From contig NJBM01000001.1 in NCBI GenBank assembly GCA_005223045.1, forward strand, positions 248,001 to 312,000: a stretch of 64,000 bases of DNA, written 5' to 3'. Under the pieces are notes generated by a model. It made no database searches, was not told the DNA's origin, and was given only the letters and a program-made list of their open reading frames with translations. The stretch is from Planctomycetes bacterium B3_Pla. Its GTDB lineage: Bacteria; Planctomycetota; Phycisphaerae; Sedimentisphaerales; Anaerobacaceae. Every line of letters starts with the position of its first letter. The first letter of the stretch is position 1. Position numbers and translations under genes: made by a program. This document shows, piece after piece, positions 1 through 9,885 of this stretch.

Positions 1-312
1 GATCTTCGTATAGATGCCCGGCACGGACAAGCATCCTTCCTCCACCGATCCAAGCTCGCCGACAGGCGTGACGGTCGGATTCACATAAACCTTGACGTTG
101 TCTCTGCCTCCATCGAACGATATTATGAAAAGGCGCAGGGATATCCCCGCCTGAGGAGCCGCCAGGCCGATGCCCTTGTTTTCGATCATAATGTCGATCA
201 TCTTGTCCACCAGCCGACGGATCTTGTCATCAATCTCTTCAACCGGCTGGGCCTTGCCGACCAAAACCTCGGACGGATAATGCGTAATTCGACATTTCTC
301 AATATCTACCAT
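1..312 (-). CDS. def: Peptide deformylase, C-terminal part cut by the window edge
   Basis: Removes the formyl group from the N-terminal methionine of new proteins in the cytoplasm. The reverse strand reads from an ATG at 310-312 to the left edge without a stop, giving 104 residues. Family motif 1 (GIGLAAPQAG, about residues 47-56) and motif 2 (EGCLSVPG, about residues 92-99, with the metal-ligand Cys) are both visible. The third motif (HExxH) would lie beyond the window. The gene follows lptB in the same direction with a 92-base gap. Identity is secure; only the C-terminal part is missing. Confidence 0.95.
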   Translation of the reverse strand, partial: MVDIEKCRITHYPSEVLVGKAQPVEEIDDKIRRLVDKMIDIMIENKGIGLAAPQAGISLRLFIISFDGGRDNVKVYVNPTVTPVGELGSVEEGCLSVPGIYTKI

Positions 313-404
313 TCTGCGTATCTCGTATCAACTCAGAACAAGCTGACTTGTCAATCCCACGGCTCATAGCTGACGGTTTGTTTCACAATCAACTCCAGTC
401 GCCA

Positions 405-1154
405 TCACTCATCAAACTCATCGCCGTTGAATGTGTTGCCGAGATAGGACTTTCTGACGAGTTCGTTACGGACTATCTCGGCGGGCGAGCCGGTTCCTAT
501 GACATTGCCGTGGTCGATTATGTAGGCCTTATCTACTACCTCAAGCGTTCTTTCGACATTATGGTCGGTAACGAGAATACTGACGCCGGAGGTAACGAGT
601 CGGCGAATCTCATGCTGTAAATCCTGAACCGCAATAGGATCAACACCGCTGAAAGGCTCATCCAGAAGAATCAGGGAGGGATTGGTCACCATGGCACGGG
701 CGATTTCGAGTTTTCTTCGCTCGCCGCCGGAAAGGAATCTCCCCTGACTGCGAGCGACCTCCGTCAGCGCAAAACGCTCAATGAGCATATCGGCCCGGCG
801 GTTTCGCTCGGCCCTGGTGATGGACATCGTCTCCAGGATCGCATAGAGGTTATCGCGGACGCTCAATCGCTGAAAGATGCTCGGCTCCTGCGAAAGATAT
901 CCAATTCCCAGACGGGCGCGCTTGAACATGGGCAGTTTTGTGATATCCCGGCCCTCGAAGACGACCGAACCGCCGTTTGGAGAGACCATCCCCATAATCA
1001 TCCTGAAGGATGTAGTCTTGCCCGCTCCATTACGACCCAGAAGCCCGACAATACTGCGCTGCTCGATCGTGATGGATACTCCGTTGACCACGATCCTGCC
1101 GGAGTAGCGTTTTTTCAACTCGCGAGTTTCAAGAAGAGTAATATCTTTGGCCAT
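405..1154 (-). CDS. lptB: LPS export ABC transporter ATP-binding protein LptB
   Basis: Cytoplasmic ATPase expected to power lipopolysaccharide extraction from the inner membrane with LptF/G. The 249 residues are the usual length. Walker A GRNGAGKTT is at 40-48, the Q-loop at about 89, the ABC signature LSGGE at 141-145, Walker B LILLDEP at 161-167 and the switch His at 198. The GRNGAGKTT and LLDEPFSGVDP wording is typical of LptB rather than of amino-acid importers. It precedes def. No LptA/C/F/G gene is in the window, so LptB and the closely similar LivF-type ATPases are separated here by motif only. Confidence 0.88.
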   Translation of the reverse strand: MAKDITLLETRELKKRYSGRIVVNGVSITIEQRSIVGLLGRNGAGKTTSFRMIMGMVSPNGGSVVFEGRDITKLPMFKRARLGIGYLSQEPSIFQRLSVRDNLYAILETMSITRAERNRRADMLIERFALTEVARSQGRFLSGGERRKLEIARAMVTNPSLILLDEPFSGVDPIAVQDLQHEIRRLVTSGVSILVTDHNVERTLEVVDKAYIIDHGNVIGTGSPAEIVRNELVRKSYLGNTFNGDEFDE

Positions 1155-1351
1155 TACTGTCTCTCGTATTGTCTGCCGTATCGAGGCATTATAACAACGG
1201 CAGCCATCGGGGCAAACAAATAACAGCCTCTGTTGAAGTCTGAAGCCCGATGCGAGAAAAGCTGATAAATATTCTGGCTTTTCAGCCGCATTTCTGCTAT
1301 TAAGTGGTCTCTTGCATTAGAAGAGCTGTTTTTGTTTAGCAAAGGGCGTGT

Positions 1352-2128
1352 ATGTTTGCGGTCGTAAGCGATATACATTCGAATATTGAGGCCTTGAGTA
1401 CGGTCCTGGCGGATATCGAGAAACGAGGCATAAAGACTATTTACTGCCTGGGCGACGTGGTCGGCTACGGGCCAAATCCCAAGGAATGTCTTGATCTGAT
1501 CATCGATAAGACCAAGTGGTGCGTTCTGGGCAATCATGATTACGCCGTGTTCTACGAGCCGACAAATTTCAACTACGGGGCTGAGCAGGCGAGCTTCTGG
1601 AGCCGGGAAGTTCTGGAATCGGATGACGAAGAAAAACAGCGCAACAGGCGCTGGAGCTTCCTGGGCGAGCTTCCAATGCGGCGGACACTCAAGAGCAAAC
1701 TCGGCAAAACCTCGGTCACGATAGATTTTGTTCATGCTTCGCCCAGAAGGCCTATCAACGAGTATATCTTTCCCGACGATGTTTACACCAACCCGCTGAA
1801 GGTTCGGATGCTGTTCGAGCGGATAAAACATATCTGCTTTGTCGGTCACACGCACATGCCCGGCGTGTTCCTCGACGAGCCGGATTTCTATCTGCCAGCC
1901 GAGCTTGGCAACGTTTATCCGATTATCGACAACGAGAAGGCTATCATTAATATCGGCTCTGTCGGCCAGCCAAGAGACAAGGACAACCGGGCAAGCTATG
2001 TCTTCGCTACTGAGAATGAAGTGCACTTTGTACGGCTCGAATACGATTTTGAGAGCACGATGAAGAAGATAAAGGCCATCGACCAATTGGACAACTTCCA
2101 CGCAGAGCGACTGCAGAGTGGAAGATAG
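1352..2128 (+). CDS. Metallophosphoesterase (YfcE/MJ0936-like)
   Basis: Predicted two-metal phosphodiesterase or phosphatase. All calcineurin-like metal motifs are present: DxH at residues 7-9, GDVVGYGP at 34-41, GNHD at 60-63, a His at 128 and GHTH at 165-168. There is no signal peptide, so it should act in the cytoplasm; its substrate cannot be read from the sequence. It is divergent from lptB and is followed 18 bases later by yidC. The long opposite-strand frame at 1154-2101 is a shadow of this gene. Confidence 0.88.
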   Translation: MFAVVSDIHSNIEALSTVLADIEKRGIKTIYCLGDVVGYGPNPKECLDLIIDKTKWCVLGNHDYAVFYEPTNFNYGAEQASFWSREVLESDDEEKQRNRRWSFLGELPMRRTLKSKLGKTSVTIDFVHASPRRPINEYIFPDDVYTNPLKVRMLFERIKHICFVGHTHMPGVFLDEPDFYLPAELGNVYPIIDNEKAIINIGSVGQPRDKDNRASYVFATENEVHFVRLEYDFESTMKKIKAIDQLDNFHAERLQSGR

Positions 2129-2146
2129 AATACGAGATACGAGATT

Positions 2147-4120
2147 ATGAGAATCGCTTTAACCCTGGTCGTGATAGCTTTTGTTCTGTTCTGTGGCTGG
2201 CTTGTTGTCGCAACGGGCCTTTTCGACGAGTCATTGCAAAACGGACGGGGTTTTATCCTCCTCCAGCAAACAACGGCTACTGAAATGACAGAAGCCGTAA
2301 ATGTGCCTGCACCGAAAAATGAACAATTACAGGCGGCTGAGACTGTTCGTTTGGGCGCCGATGATGCCCCACTTGCAAGTGTTGCGCTCGGCTCGGTGGA
2401 CCCGAAGAGCGGCTTCAAGTACCGACTGGAGCTAAGCTCAAAGGGTGCGGCAATCAAAGAAGCTGTTTTCAGCGAATTCGATGACCGCGACCATAAAGAC
2501 CCCCAACCTCTGGTGATTCTCTCACCTGTGGGCGGCGAGATTCTATCAATGGCAAACAAAGAGTTCGTCGTCTCTTTCAAGGGTCAGGAGTACGCGCCGT
2601 TGCCCATGGACAGATTACATTGGGAGAGCCTGGGCGTCGAGCGTGGATCCGATGATGGCTCCCAAACGGCCCGTTTCAAAGCGCTCGTCTCAGTTGAGGA
2701 CACGGGAGAGCCTGTTTTCAGATTGACCAAGACCTACAGGGTCTTCCCGGACAGTTATCTTCTGGATTTCGACATTACCGTCGAAAATCTGTCGCCTGCC
2801 GAGCTAAAGACGCGTTTCAATTTGGCCGGACCGCTTGGACTCGGCAGAGAATCTTTCAGAGGCGACCAGAGAAAGATCGTCGCCGGTTTCAGAGATTCGA
2901 AGCAGCAGATTGTCAGCACAAGACTCAAAATGAAAACACTCGCCAAGGCAAAGAGCCTTGAAGACAGACGGCCGAAAAACCCGGGCGACAGGTTTCTCTG
3001 GATCGCCACGGTCAACAAATATTTTGCCGCAATAGTGGTGCCGCTTACGGACGGAGGCAAAGACTGGGTGGCGGACAAAACGGGCCGGTTTTACAATCCC
3101 GACCGAGATACCAAAGCCGACAGCGGCGATGAAACGTTAGGATTGGATTTGGCAATTGCCTCGAACACTCTGACCGCAACCGGTCAGGCCGGCAGTTCAA
3201 GAACGTACAACTTCCAGATGTATCTCGGACCCAAGGACAAGAGCCTGTTCGATAAGAACGAGTTATATCGAACGCTCGGTTTTGCCCAAACGATAGACTT
3301 CATGATTTGCTGTTGCCCGGCGTGGATTATAAAACCGCTGGCGTTTGGGATACTGGCGATAATGAAATGGATGTACGGCTTTATCCACAATTACGGCGTC
3401 GTCATCATCATATTGGTCTTTCTCATGCGACTTTGCATGCATCCTATTACCAAGAAGAGCCAGGTCTCGATGAGCAAGATGAGCCAGTTGGCGCCGAAGG
3501 CAGAGGAGATAAAGAAGAAATACGCCAACAACAAGGCCGAAATGAACAAGCAAATGATGGCGCTTTACAGAGAGCAGGGCGCCTCGCCGATTATGGGATT
3601 TCTGCCGATGATGGTGCAGATGCCCATTTGGATCGCGTTGTGGAGCGCGGTGTATGCCAGTATTGATTTGCGGGGCGCTGCGTTCCTGCCGTTTTGGATT
3701 ACCGACCTTTCAGTCCCGGATGCCCTGCACCGATTTGGCTCACCGTTAGTTGTGCCTTTGCTGGGCACGAAGATCGAATCGGTGAATCTACTGCCGTTAT
3801 TGATGGGTGTGGCATTCTATCTCCAGCAGAAATTGATGCCGGCCCAGGCAAACGCCTCCACGAATCCCCAAATGGCCCAGCAGCAGAAAATGATGAAGAT
3901 CATGCTGCCGTTGATGTTTCCGCTGATGCTGTACAAAGGTCCGGCGGGTGTGAATCTGTACATTATGGCGAGCACGTTTGCCGGCGTCTTCGAGCAGCAC
4001 GTCATTCGCAAACACATCCGGGAGAAAGAACAGGCCGAATCGGAGGGTATGGTTGCCGCAACGAGCAAGACCGGCGGGAAGGTCAAAAAGAAGAAACCCA
4101 AGCCGTTCTACAAGACATAG
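2147..4120 (+). CDS. yidC: Membrane protein insertase YidC
   Basis: Inserts proteins into the inner membrane alone or with SecYEG. The 657 residues have a first membrane segment at about 2-25, a large periplasmic domain of roughly 350 residues and a C-terminal Oxa1-type domain from about 385 to 630. Before the cytoplasmic helical hairpin lies FLMRLCMHPITKKSQ, which contains the conserved groove Arg. The C-terminus is strongly basic. Large periplasmic domains like this are typical of Gram-negative YidC. It is followed directly by a palindromic repeat and then mnmE, a yidC-mnmE order common in bacteria. The stop codon is the first three bases of that repeat. Confidence 0.95.
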   Translation: MRIALTLVVIAFVLFCGWLVVATGLFDESLQNGRGFILLQQTTATEMTEAVNVPAPKNEQLQAAETVRLGADDAPLASVALGSVDPKSGFKYRLELSSKGAAIKEAVFSEFDDRDHKDPQPLVILSPVGGEILSMANKEFVVSFKGQEYAPLPMDRLHWESLGVERGSDDGSQTARFKALVSVEDTGEPVFRLTKTYRVFPDSYLLDFDITVENLSPAELKTRFNLAGPLGLGRESFRGDQRKIVAGFRDSKQQIVSTRLKMKTLAKAKSLEDRRPKNPGDRFLWIATVNKYFAAIVVPLTDGGKDWVADKTGRFYNPDRDTKADSGDETLGLDLAIASNTLTATGQAGSSRTYNFQMYLGPKDKSLFDKNELYRTLGFAQTIDFMICCCPAWIIKPLAFGILAIMKWMYGFIHNYGVVIIILVFLMRLCMHPITKKSQVSMSKMSQLAPKAEEIKKKYANNKAEMNKQMMALYREQGASPIMGFLPMMVQMPIWIALWSAVYASIDLRGAAFLPFWITDLSVPDALHRFGSPLVVPLLGTKIESVNLLPLLMGVAFYLQQKLMPAQANASTNPQMAQQQKMMKIMLPLMFPLMLYKGPAGVNLYIMASTFAGVFEQHVIRKHIREKEQAESEGMVAATSKTGGKVKKKKPKPFYKT

Positions 4121-4182
4121 CGTTCGGCGTTTAGCGGATGGCGTATAAACTAAACGCTAAACGCTGTCCGCTATACGCTATA
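4118..4182. repeat. Palindromic TAGCGTTTAGCGG-family repeat between yidC and mnmE
   Basis: The segment starts at the yidC stop codon and is built from TAGCG/TTTAGCGGAT units, followed by their inverse (TAAACGCTAAACGC, then GTCCGCTATACGCTAT). The two halves can pair over most of their length. A second copy with the same units lies after the capsid gene at 43065-43140. The mnmE ATG follows four bases after it, so mnmE has no ordinary Shine-Dalgarno sequence. Confidence 0.8.
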
Positions 4183-4184
4183 AA

Positions 4185-5627
4185 ATGTACGAGCTAACCG
4201 ACACCATCGTAGCTGTCAGTTCTCCGACCTCAGATAAACGGGTGATCGTTCGCATAACCGGCCCGGACATATTCGAGATTTGTAAGCAAATTTGTAGGGT
4301 GGGCTTTAGCCCACCGATCGAATCGCCGATGCCTCACGGTGGGGGCAATACCGTAAGGCATCCCCCAGGGAGCCCCACCCTACATTCCGGTTCTTTAGCT
4401 CTTGACGATGAGCTTGAAATCGACGCACAACTGTACTTGTTCTTTGCTCCACATTCCTACACAGGCGATGACGTCGCAGAGATTCACATCCATACAAATC
4501 GCTCAGTTACCGAGGCTTTGATGGCGAATCTGCTGAAAAGCGGCCTCAGATTGGCCGGCCCGGGCGAATTCACGGCAAGGGCCTTTCTGAATGGCAAAAT
4601 CGATTTGGCCCAGGCAGAGGCTGTGAACGAGATCATTGTCAGCTCCAATGAATATCAACTTGCCGCCGCCGAGAAATTGTTGCAGGGGCGATTAGCCGAA
4701 ACTACGGCAGAGCTGCGTGACAACCTGATGGATTGCCTTAGCCTGATCGAAGCAGGTTTGGACTTCAGCGGCGAGGATATCGAATTCATAGCCCGCCATG
4801 ACGCGGCCAATAGACTTTCTGTAATCAAGGACCGGCTCGAGCGGTTGCTTTCGGGCAGCATCAGTTGTGAATCGCTGATTGATTTGCCGGCGGTGGGAAT
4901 CGCCGGCGCCCCCAATGCCGGAAAAAGCAGTCTGCTCAACAGGCTGCTCGGTAAAGAAAGGAGCATCGTCTCGCCGAAACGCAAGACCACCAGAGATGTC
5001 CTGACCGGCGTTTGCACATTGGAACATTGCAGATGTGTGCTGTTCGATTGCGCCGGCTTAGTGACCGGCGCCGACAACATCCTTGATGAATTGGCCCAGC
5101 AGGCGGGAATCGAAGCTCTCCGAAACAGTGATGTGGTAATATTCTGTGTCGATGTGTCAAAAACCGAGTGGGCTGCGGATGCCGAAATCCGAAAGCTTAT
5201 GGAGCCGAAAGTTCTTGTGCCGGTTGCAACAAAGTGCGATTTACTCAGCGAAGAAGTTCTGTCAGATCGCCTTGCCAGGCTGAATGAATTGTTTGGCGCA
5301 GAGTTCTTGCCCATCTCTTCGGAAAGCGGCACCGGAGTAGAATCGCTGCAGGACGCAATCGACAGAGGACTGATTGAAAAACCTGACGTTCACCGCGCGA
5401 GCCTGGTGGCTCTTACCGCCCGGCACAAAAAGGCTGTCACTGAGGCAATAGATCACGTGACCGGAGCCATCGAGGAATTGAAAGCAGGCAACGAAGAAGT
5501 TGCCGCGATGATGATGCGAGCTGCTCATCAGGCCGTTTCAGACATCGACTCGTCTGCCGGAGGATCGGCACCGGTTGACGAGCAGATATTGGAGCAGATT
5601 TTCAGCAGGTTCTGCATAGGGAAATAG
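4185..5627 (+). CDS. mnmE: tRNA modification GTPase MnmE with an in-frame repeat insertion
   Basis: With MnmG it builds the 5-carboxymethylaminomethyl group on tRNA wobble uridine. The G domain shows G1 GAPNAGKSS at 241-249, TTRD at 268-271, G3 DCAG (usually DTAG) at 288-291 and G4 TKCD (usually NKxD) at 349-352. The C-terminal FCIGK supplies the family CxGK end. The protein has 480 residues, about 25-30 more than usual. The excess is residues 37-67 of the N-terminal folate-binding domain, which are encoded by a palindromic TGTAGGGTGGGC repeat. Conserved N-domain sequence resumes after it, so the product is probably functional. Confidence 0.95.
   Translation: MYELTDTIVAVSSPTSDKRVIVRITGPDIFEICKQICRVGFSPPIESPMPHGGGNTVRHPPGSPTLHSGSLALDDELEIDAQLYLFFAPHSYTGDDVAEIHIHTNRSVTEALMANLLKSGLRLAGPGEFTARAFLNGKIDLAQAEAVNEIIVSSNEYQLAAAEKLLQGRLAETTAELRDNLMDCLSLIEAGLDFSGEDIEFIARHDAANRLSVIKDRLERLLSGSISCESLIDLPAVGIAGAPNAGKSSLLNRLLGKERSIVSPKRKTTRDVLTGVCTLEHCRCVLFDCAGLVTGADNILDELAQQAGIEALRNSDVVIFCVDVSKTEWAADAEIRKLMEPKVLVPVATKCDLLSEEVLSDRLARLNELFGAEFLPISSESGTGVESLQDAIDRGLIEKPDVHRASLVALTARHKKAVTEAIDHVTGAIEELKAGNEEVAAMMMRAAHQAVSDIDSSAGGSAPVDEQILEQIFSRFCIGK
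4293..4384. repeat. 92-bp palindromic TGTAGGGTGGGC element inside mnmE
   Basis: The ends are near-perfect inverse copies (TGTAGGGTGGGCT at 4293-4305 and its inverse at 4371-4384). An inner pair, GATGCCTCACGGT and ACCGTAAGGCATC, forms a second arm. The element is read through in frame by mnmE without a stop. A shorter family member lies at 10644-10670. Confidence 0.85.
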
Positions 5628-5684
5628 AACTTGAAACGACAGTGATAAGACAAACAAATGGATAGCAGAGAAAGTGAGGGAATT

Positions 5685-7727
5685 ATGAATCGACACAGAT
5701 TAGGCATCGCTGTCGCTTGTTTGAGCCTGACGCTCGGCGCTGCGGCGTCAGCAGTTGAGGGCCTGCGTGTTTTGCCTGAAACTATCGACGGCGTCAAGCC
5801 GGGCGATATGATGGGGCATTACCTGCGGCGGCTGGCCCGGGACCGGTTCGACAAGTGGCAAGTCCAATACGAGCAGCGAAAATCGCCGGAACAGATAGTT
5901 GAATATCAAAAGCATCTGCGTGAGAAATTCATTGAAGCAATCGGCGGTCTGCCCGAGCGTACGCCGTTGAATCCCCAGATAACAGGTGTGGTTCGCCGCG
6001 ACGGCTATACAGTTGAGAAGGTCATCTTCGAGAGCCAGCCGAAGCACTACGTGACCGGTGCGCTATTCGTGCCTGATCCGAGCCGCTTCAAGCCGCCTTA
6101 CCCGGCCGTGCTCGAACCGGTCGGCCATTCGTTCACTGCCAAGGCGCGCGAGATATACCAGACCGTCGGGGCTCTTCTGGCGCTCAACGGAATGGTGGCA
6201 TTTGTCTTCGATCCCATAGACCAGGGTGAGCGAGGGCAGATGCTCTCGCAATGGCCTTCGGTCTCAGGCACCAAAGCTCACACTATGGTCGGGGTCGGGA
6301 GTATGCTGCTCGGCCGAAATACGGCACGATTCGAGATATGGGATGGAATGCGAGCTATCGATTATCTCCAGTCGCGCGGCGAAGTGGACGCGGATCGCAT
6401 AGGCTGCGCAGGCCTTAGCGGCGGGGGAACGCAGACATCGTACCTGATGGCGCTGGATGAGCGCATCGCAGTTGCCGCCCCCGCCTGTTATCTGACCAGC
6501 TTCGAGCGGCTCTTAGCCACGATTGGCCCCCAGGACGCCGAACAGAATATCTACGGGCAACTTGCCTTCGGCATGGGACACGCCGACTACCTGATGATGC
6601 GCGCCCCCAAACCAACGCTAATCTGTGCCGCAACAAGTGACTTTTTCGACATCTCCGGCACGTGGACCTCATTCCGGTATGCCAAACGTTTGTATAGCCG
6701 AATGGGATTCGCTGAGCGCATTGATTTGATCGAACACGACGGCCAGCACAACTATCACAAGCCCCTGCGCGAGGCCACGACGCGATGGATGATGCGCTGG
6801 CTGCTGGGCAAAGATGAACCGATCACAGAACCTGCCATCGAGATGCTCAGTGAAAAGGAAATTCAGTGCACGCCGGACGGTCAGGTGATGTTGTTAGAAG
6901 GCGCGCGCTCGACTTACGACTTGAATCGGGACTTTGAGAAAGAACTGGCCAAACGCCGCAAAAAGCTGTGGGCAACGAGAGACCACGCGCAACTGCTGAG
7001 CCGGGTACGTGAGATCACCGGCATACGCAAGCTCACGGAGCTGCCTGAGCCAAAAGTAGTTAAACTCGGCGCCGTTAAGCGAGACGGCTATCGTATCCGG
7101 AAGGTGAGATTGACGCCGGAGGATGGCATCCATTTGCCGGCGTTGATGTTCAATGCAGATGGACAGACACCGTCTGAGGGAGCGGTCTTGTATGTTCACG
7201 AAAAGGGCAAAGACGCAGATGCTGCGCCGGGCGGGCCAATCGAGAAGCTGGTGAAGGCCGGCAAGCGAGTGCTGGCTATAGACCTTCGCGGCACAGGAGA
7301 AACAGGACAGACTGCGCAGAGGAAGTTTACCGGCGTAACCGGATCGGACTGGAAGGATGTCTTCACGGCCTACCTACTTGGGCGCTCCTATGTCGGGATG
7401 CGAGCGGAAGATGTGCTGGTGTGCGCGCGTTTCCTAAGACAAGAGCAAACAGGGCCGGTGGAATTGATCGCCGTGGGAAATGTTGGCGTGCCCGCGCTCC
7501 ACGCCGCGGCACTCGAACCGGATCTCTTCGCCTCGGTGAAACTGATGCGTTCACTGACTTCATGGGCGAACTTGATAGAGTTGGGCCGCTCTGTCAATCA
7601 ACAGGTCAGCGCCGTTCACGGAGCATTGACCACGTATGACCTTCCCGACCTGGCCGGGACTCTGGGCGGCAAGCTAACTGTCGAAGAACCGCTGGACGCT
7701 TTGGGCAAGCCTGCTGCGGCCGATTGA
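5685..7727 (+). CDS. Secreted AXE1-like esterase with two alpha/beta-hydrolase-like regions
   Basis: Probably removes acetyl or similar esters from plant or algal polysaccharides outside the cytoplasm. The start at 5685 is preferred over 5658 because GTGAGGG lies just upstream and the product then begins with a signal peptide ending in the Ala-rich stretch near residue 23. The first hydrolase domain has the nucleophile elbow GLSGGG (Ser at about 245), an acid residue in the TSDFFD stretch and a His in EHDGQHNYH. A C-terminal region from about residue 420 repeats the fold without a clear triad. Planctomycetes often carry such long acetyl-xylan-esterase-like proteins; the exact substrate is not known. 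Confidence 0.75.
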   Translation: MNRHRLGIAVACLSLTLGAAASAVEGLRVLPETIDGVKPGDMMGHYLRRLARDRFDKWQVQYEQRKSPEQIVEYQKHLREKFIEAIGGLPERTPLNPQITGVVRRDGYTVEKVIFESQPKHYVTGALFVPDPSRFKPPYPAVLEPVGHSFTAKAREIYQTVGALLALNGMVAFVFDPIDQGERGQMLSQWPSVSGTKAHTMVGVGSMLLGRNTARFEIWDGMRAIDYLQSRGEVDADRIGCAGLSGGGTQTSYLMALDERIAVAAPACYLTSFERLLATIGPQDAEQNIYGQLAFGMGHADYLMMRAPKPTLICAATSDFFDISGTWTSFRYAKRLYSRMGFAERIDLIEHDGQHNYHKPLREATTRWMMRWLLGKDEPITEPAIEMLSEKEIQCTPDGQVMLLEGARSTYDLNRDFEKELAKRRKKLWATRDHAQLLSRVREITGIRKLTELPEPKVVKLGAVKRDGYRIRKVRLTPEDGIHLPALMFNADGQTPSEGAVLYVHEKGKDADAAPGGPIEKLVKAGKRVLAIDLRGTGETGQTAQRKFTGVTGSDWKDVFTAYLLGRSYVGMRAEDVLVCARFLRQEQTGPVELIAVGNVGVPALHAAALEPDLFASVKLMRSLTSWANLIELGRSVNQQVSAVHGALTTYDLPDLAGTLGGKLTVEEPLDALGKPAAAD

Positions 7728-7907
7728 GAAAGCCCGGAGGAGATTTCCTATTTTGGCAAATTAGCCGGGGCTCCTGCGCCACGCTCCAGAATCTTTGGCC
7801 TTCACTTCGGCTTTCTTGCACTTGCTATTTTCCATACCGCCCGTCCGGGAGCGGATGGAGGATTCAAGAACTGTTAGCATACGAGTTCTTGTTGTCTTGG
7901 GTCTCCG

Positions 7908-9839
7908 TCAGCTATCTTTGACCTCGAATTCGGCGTCGATTACGTCATCGGGCTGCTTTCTCTTGGTTTCATCCTGGGGCGGCGGCGGTGCCTGCTCACC
8001 CTGACCGGCCTCAGCCGAAGCGGCCTGCTTCTTGGCGGCCTCTTCATAAAGCACCTTGCCCAATTCCTGGCCGGCGGTTCCGAGATTTTCAATAGCCTTC
8101 TTTATCGCGTCGGCGTCCTCGCCTTTGATCGCTTCTTTAAGATTGTTGACCGCGCTTTCGATATTGCCGCGTGTCTCGGTAGAGACCTTTTCACCATGCT
8201 CTTTGAGCGTCTTTTCCGTCGAGTAGATCAACTGGTCCGCCTGGTTCTTGAGGTCAACTACCTCTCTTTTCTTCTTGTCTTCCTCAGCGTGAGATTCGGC
8301 ATCCTTGCTCATCTTCTCGACTTCCGTTTCACTCAGTCCCGAACTGGATTTGATCTCGATGGACTGCTGCTTGCCGGTGCCGAGGTCCTTGGCCGAGACG
8401 TTCAGAATGCCGTTGGCGTCGATATCAAATGCTACTTCAATCTGAGGGACGCCCCGCGGCGCCGGCGGCAGGTCAGCAAGCTGGAACCTGCCGAGCGTGC
8501 GGTTGTCTCTGGCGAACTCACGCTCACCCTGCAAGACATGGATGTCAACGGTCGTCTGGCTATCGGCGGCGGTCGAGAAAATCTCTTTCTTGCTGGTCGG
8601 AATCGTGGTGTTGCGCTCAATTAATCTTGTCAGAACCCCGCCCAAAGTCTCAACGCCCAACGAAAGCGGCGTAACGTCCAGGAGTAGAATATCCTTAACG
8701 CCCGCGTCACCGGCCAATACCGCACCCTGAATGGCGGCGCCGACTGCAACGACCTCATCGGGATTGATGCTCTTGTTAGGCTCCTTGCCGAAGATGTCTT
8801 TGACAATCTCCTGGACCTTCGGAATCCTCGTCGAGCCGCCGACGAGCAATGTCTCCGCGACATCGCCGGCAGCTAACTTCGCGTCAGCCAGCGCCTTTCG
8901 GCAGGGATCCTTCAGCCTCTCCAGAATGGGCTCGACCAGCGACTCGAACTTGCTGCGGCTGATGGTAATTTGCAGGTGCTTGGGCCCTGAAGAGTCGGCA
9001 GTAATAAACGGCAGGTTGACCGTGCTCTCAAGCTGCGAGCTAAGCTCGCACTTGGCCTTCTCGGCGGCTTCTTTGAGCCTTTGATGCGCCATCGGATCGT
9101 CTCGCAGGTCGATGCCTTCGGTCTTTTTGAACTCATCAGCCAGGAAATTTATCAGGACGGCGTCAAGATCGTCGCCGCCCAGGTGCGTATCGCCGTTGGT
9201 GCTGAGAACCTCAAAGACGTTGTCGCCGATATCGAGGATCGAAACGTCAAATGTTCCGCCGCCGAAGTCAAAAACAGCGACCTTTTCGTTCTTCTTCCGC
9301 TCCAGCCCGTAGGCAAGTGCGGCAGCGGTAGGTTCGTTTATGATCCGCTCGACTTCAAGCCCGGCTATCTTGCCGGCGTCCTTGGTTGCCTGACGCTGAG
9401 AATCGTTGAAGTAGGCCGGTACGGTAATGACAGCGCTTGTGACTGTCTCACCCAGGTAATCCTCGGCGGTCTTTTTGAGGTCCTGCAGAATCATTGCCGA
9501 AACCTCAGGCGGAGTATATTCCTTGCCTCGAACATCGACCTTTACCAGCTCATCCGAAGCCCCGGTTATTTTATAAGGCACAATCTTCTCTTCCGACGAG
9601 ACTTCATTGTGACGCCGGCCCATAAAACGCTTTATGGAAAATACTGTGTTTTCCGGATTTGTGACCTGCTGGTGGCGTGCAATTTGCCCGACAAGTCTTT
9701 CACCCTTATCTGTAAAGCCGACCACCGAAGGGGTCAGCCGGGAGCCGGATGAATTTATCAGGACCTTCGGTGCCGAGCCTTCCATCACGGCTACCACAGA
9801 GTTTGTCGTTCCCAGGTCTATTCCAATGATCTTAGCCAT
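7908..9839 (-). CDS. dnaK: Chaperone DnaK (Hsp70)
   Basis: ATP-dependent cytosolic folding chaperone. The 643 residues include the N-terminal phosphate loop GIDLGTTNS at 6-14, the second phosphate loop [12 protein letters not shown], the adenosine motif [13 protein letters not shown], the substrate-binding domain with DVTPLSLG, and a helical lid ending in the DnaK-type tail DVIDAEFEV. It stands alone, with no grpE or dnaJ alongside. RBS AAAGGA precedes the ATG, and a sigma-54 promoter lies 47-62 bases upstream. Several long opposite-strand frames across it are shadows. Confidence 0.97.
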   Translation of the reverse strand: MAKIIGIDLGTTNSVVAVMEGSAPKVLINSSGSRLTPSVVGFTDKGERLVGQIARHQQVTNPENTVFSIKRFMGRRHNEVSSEEKIVPYKITGASDELVKVDVRGKEYTPPEVSAMILQDLKKTAEDYLGETVTSAVITVPAYFNDSQRQATKDAGKIAGLEVERIINEPTAAALAYGLERKKNEKVAVFDFGGGTFDVSILDIGDNVFEVLSTNGDTHLGGDDLDAVLINFLADEFKKTEGIDLRDDPMAHQRLKEAAEKAKCELSSQLESTVNLPFITADSSGPKHLQITISRSKFESLVEPILERLKDPCRKALADAKLAAGDVAETLLVGGSTRIPKVQEIVKDIFGKEPNKSINPDEVVAVGAAIQGAVLAGDAGVKDILLLDVTPLSLGVETLGGVLTRLIERNTTIPTSKKEIFSTAADSQTTVDIHVLQGEREFARDNRTLGRFQLADLPPAPRGVPQIEVAFDIDANGILNVSAKDLGTGKQQSIEIKSSSGLSETEVEKMSKDAESHAEEDKKKREVVDLKNQADQLIYSTEKTLKEHGEKVSTETRGNIESAVNNLKEAIKGEDADAIKKAIENLGTAGQELGKVLYEEAAKKQAASAEAGQGEQAPPPPQDETKRKQPDDVIDAEFEVKDS

Positions 9840-9885
9840 AGTTATGTTCCTTTCGCTATAGTTACATCTCTCATGCCCCTAAATG

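Noticed and set aside
1154..2101. Long minus-strand open frame of 315 codons
   Set aside because: It lies antisense to the metallophosphoesterase, whose motifs are unambiguous; the antisense product has no recognisable domain.
9081..9752. Plus-strand frames over dnaK
   Set aside because: Antisense shadows of a highly conserved gene; no start signals.
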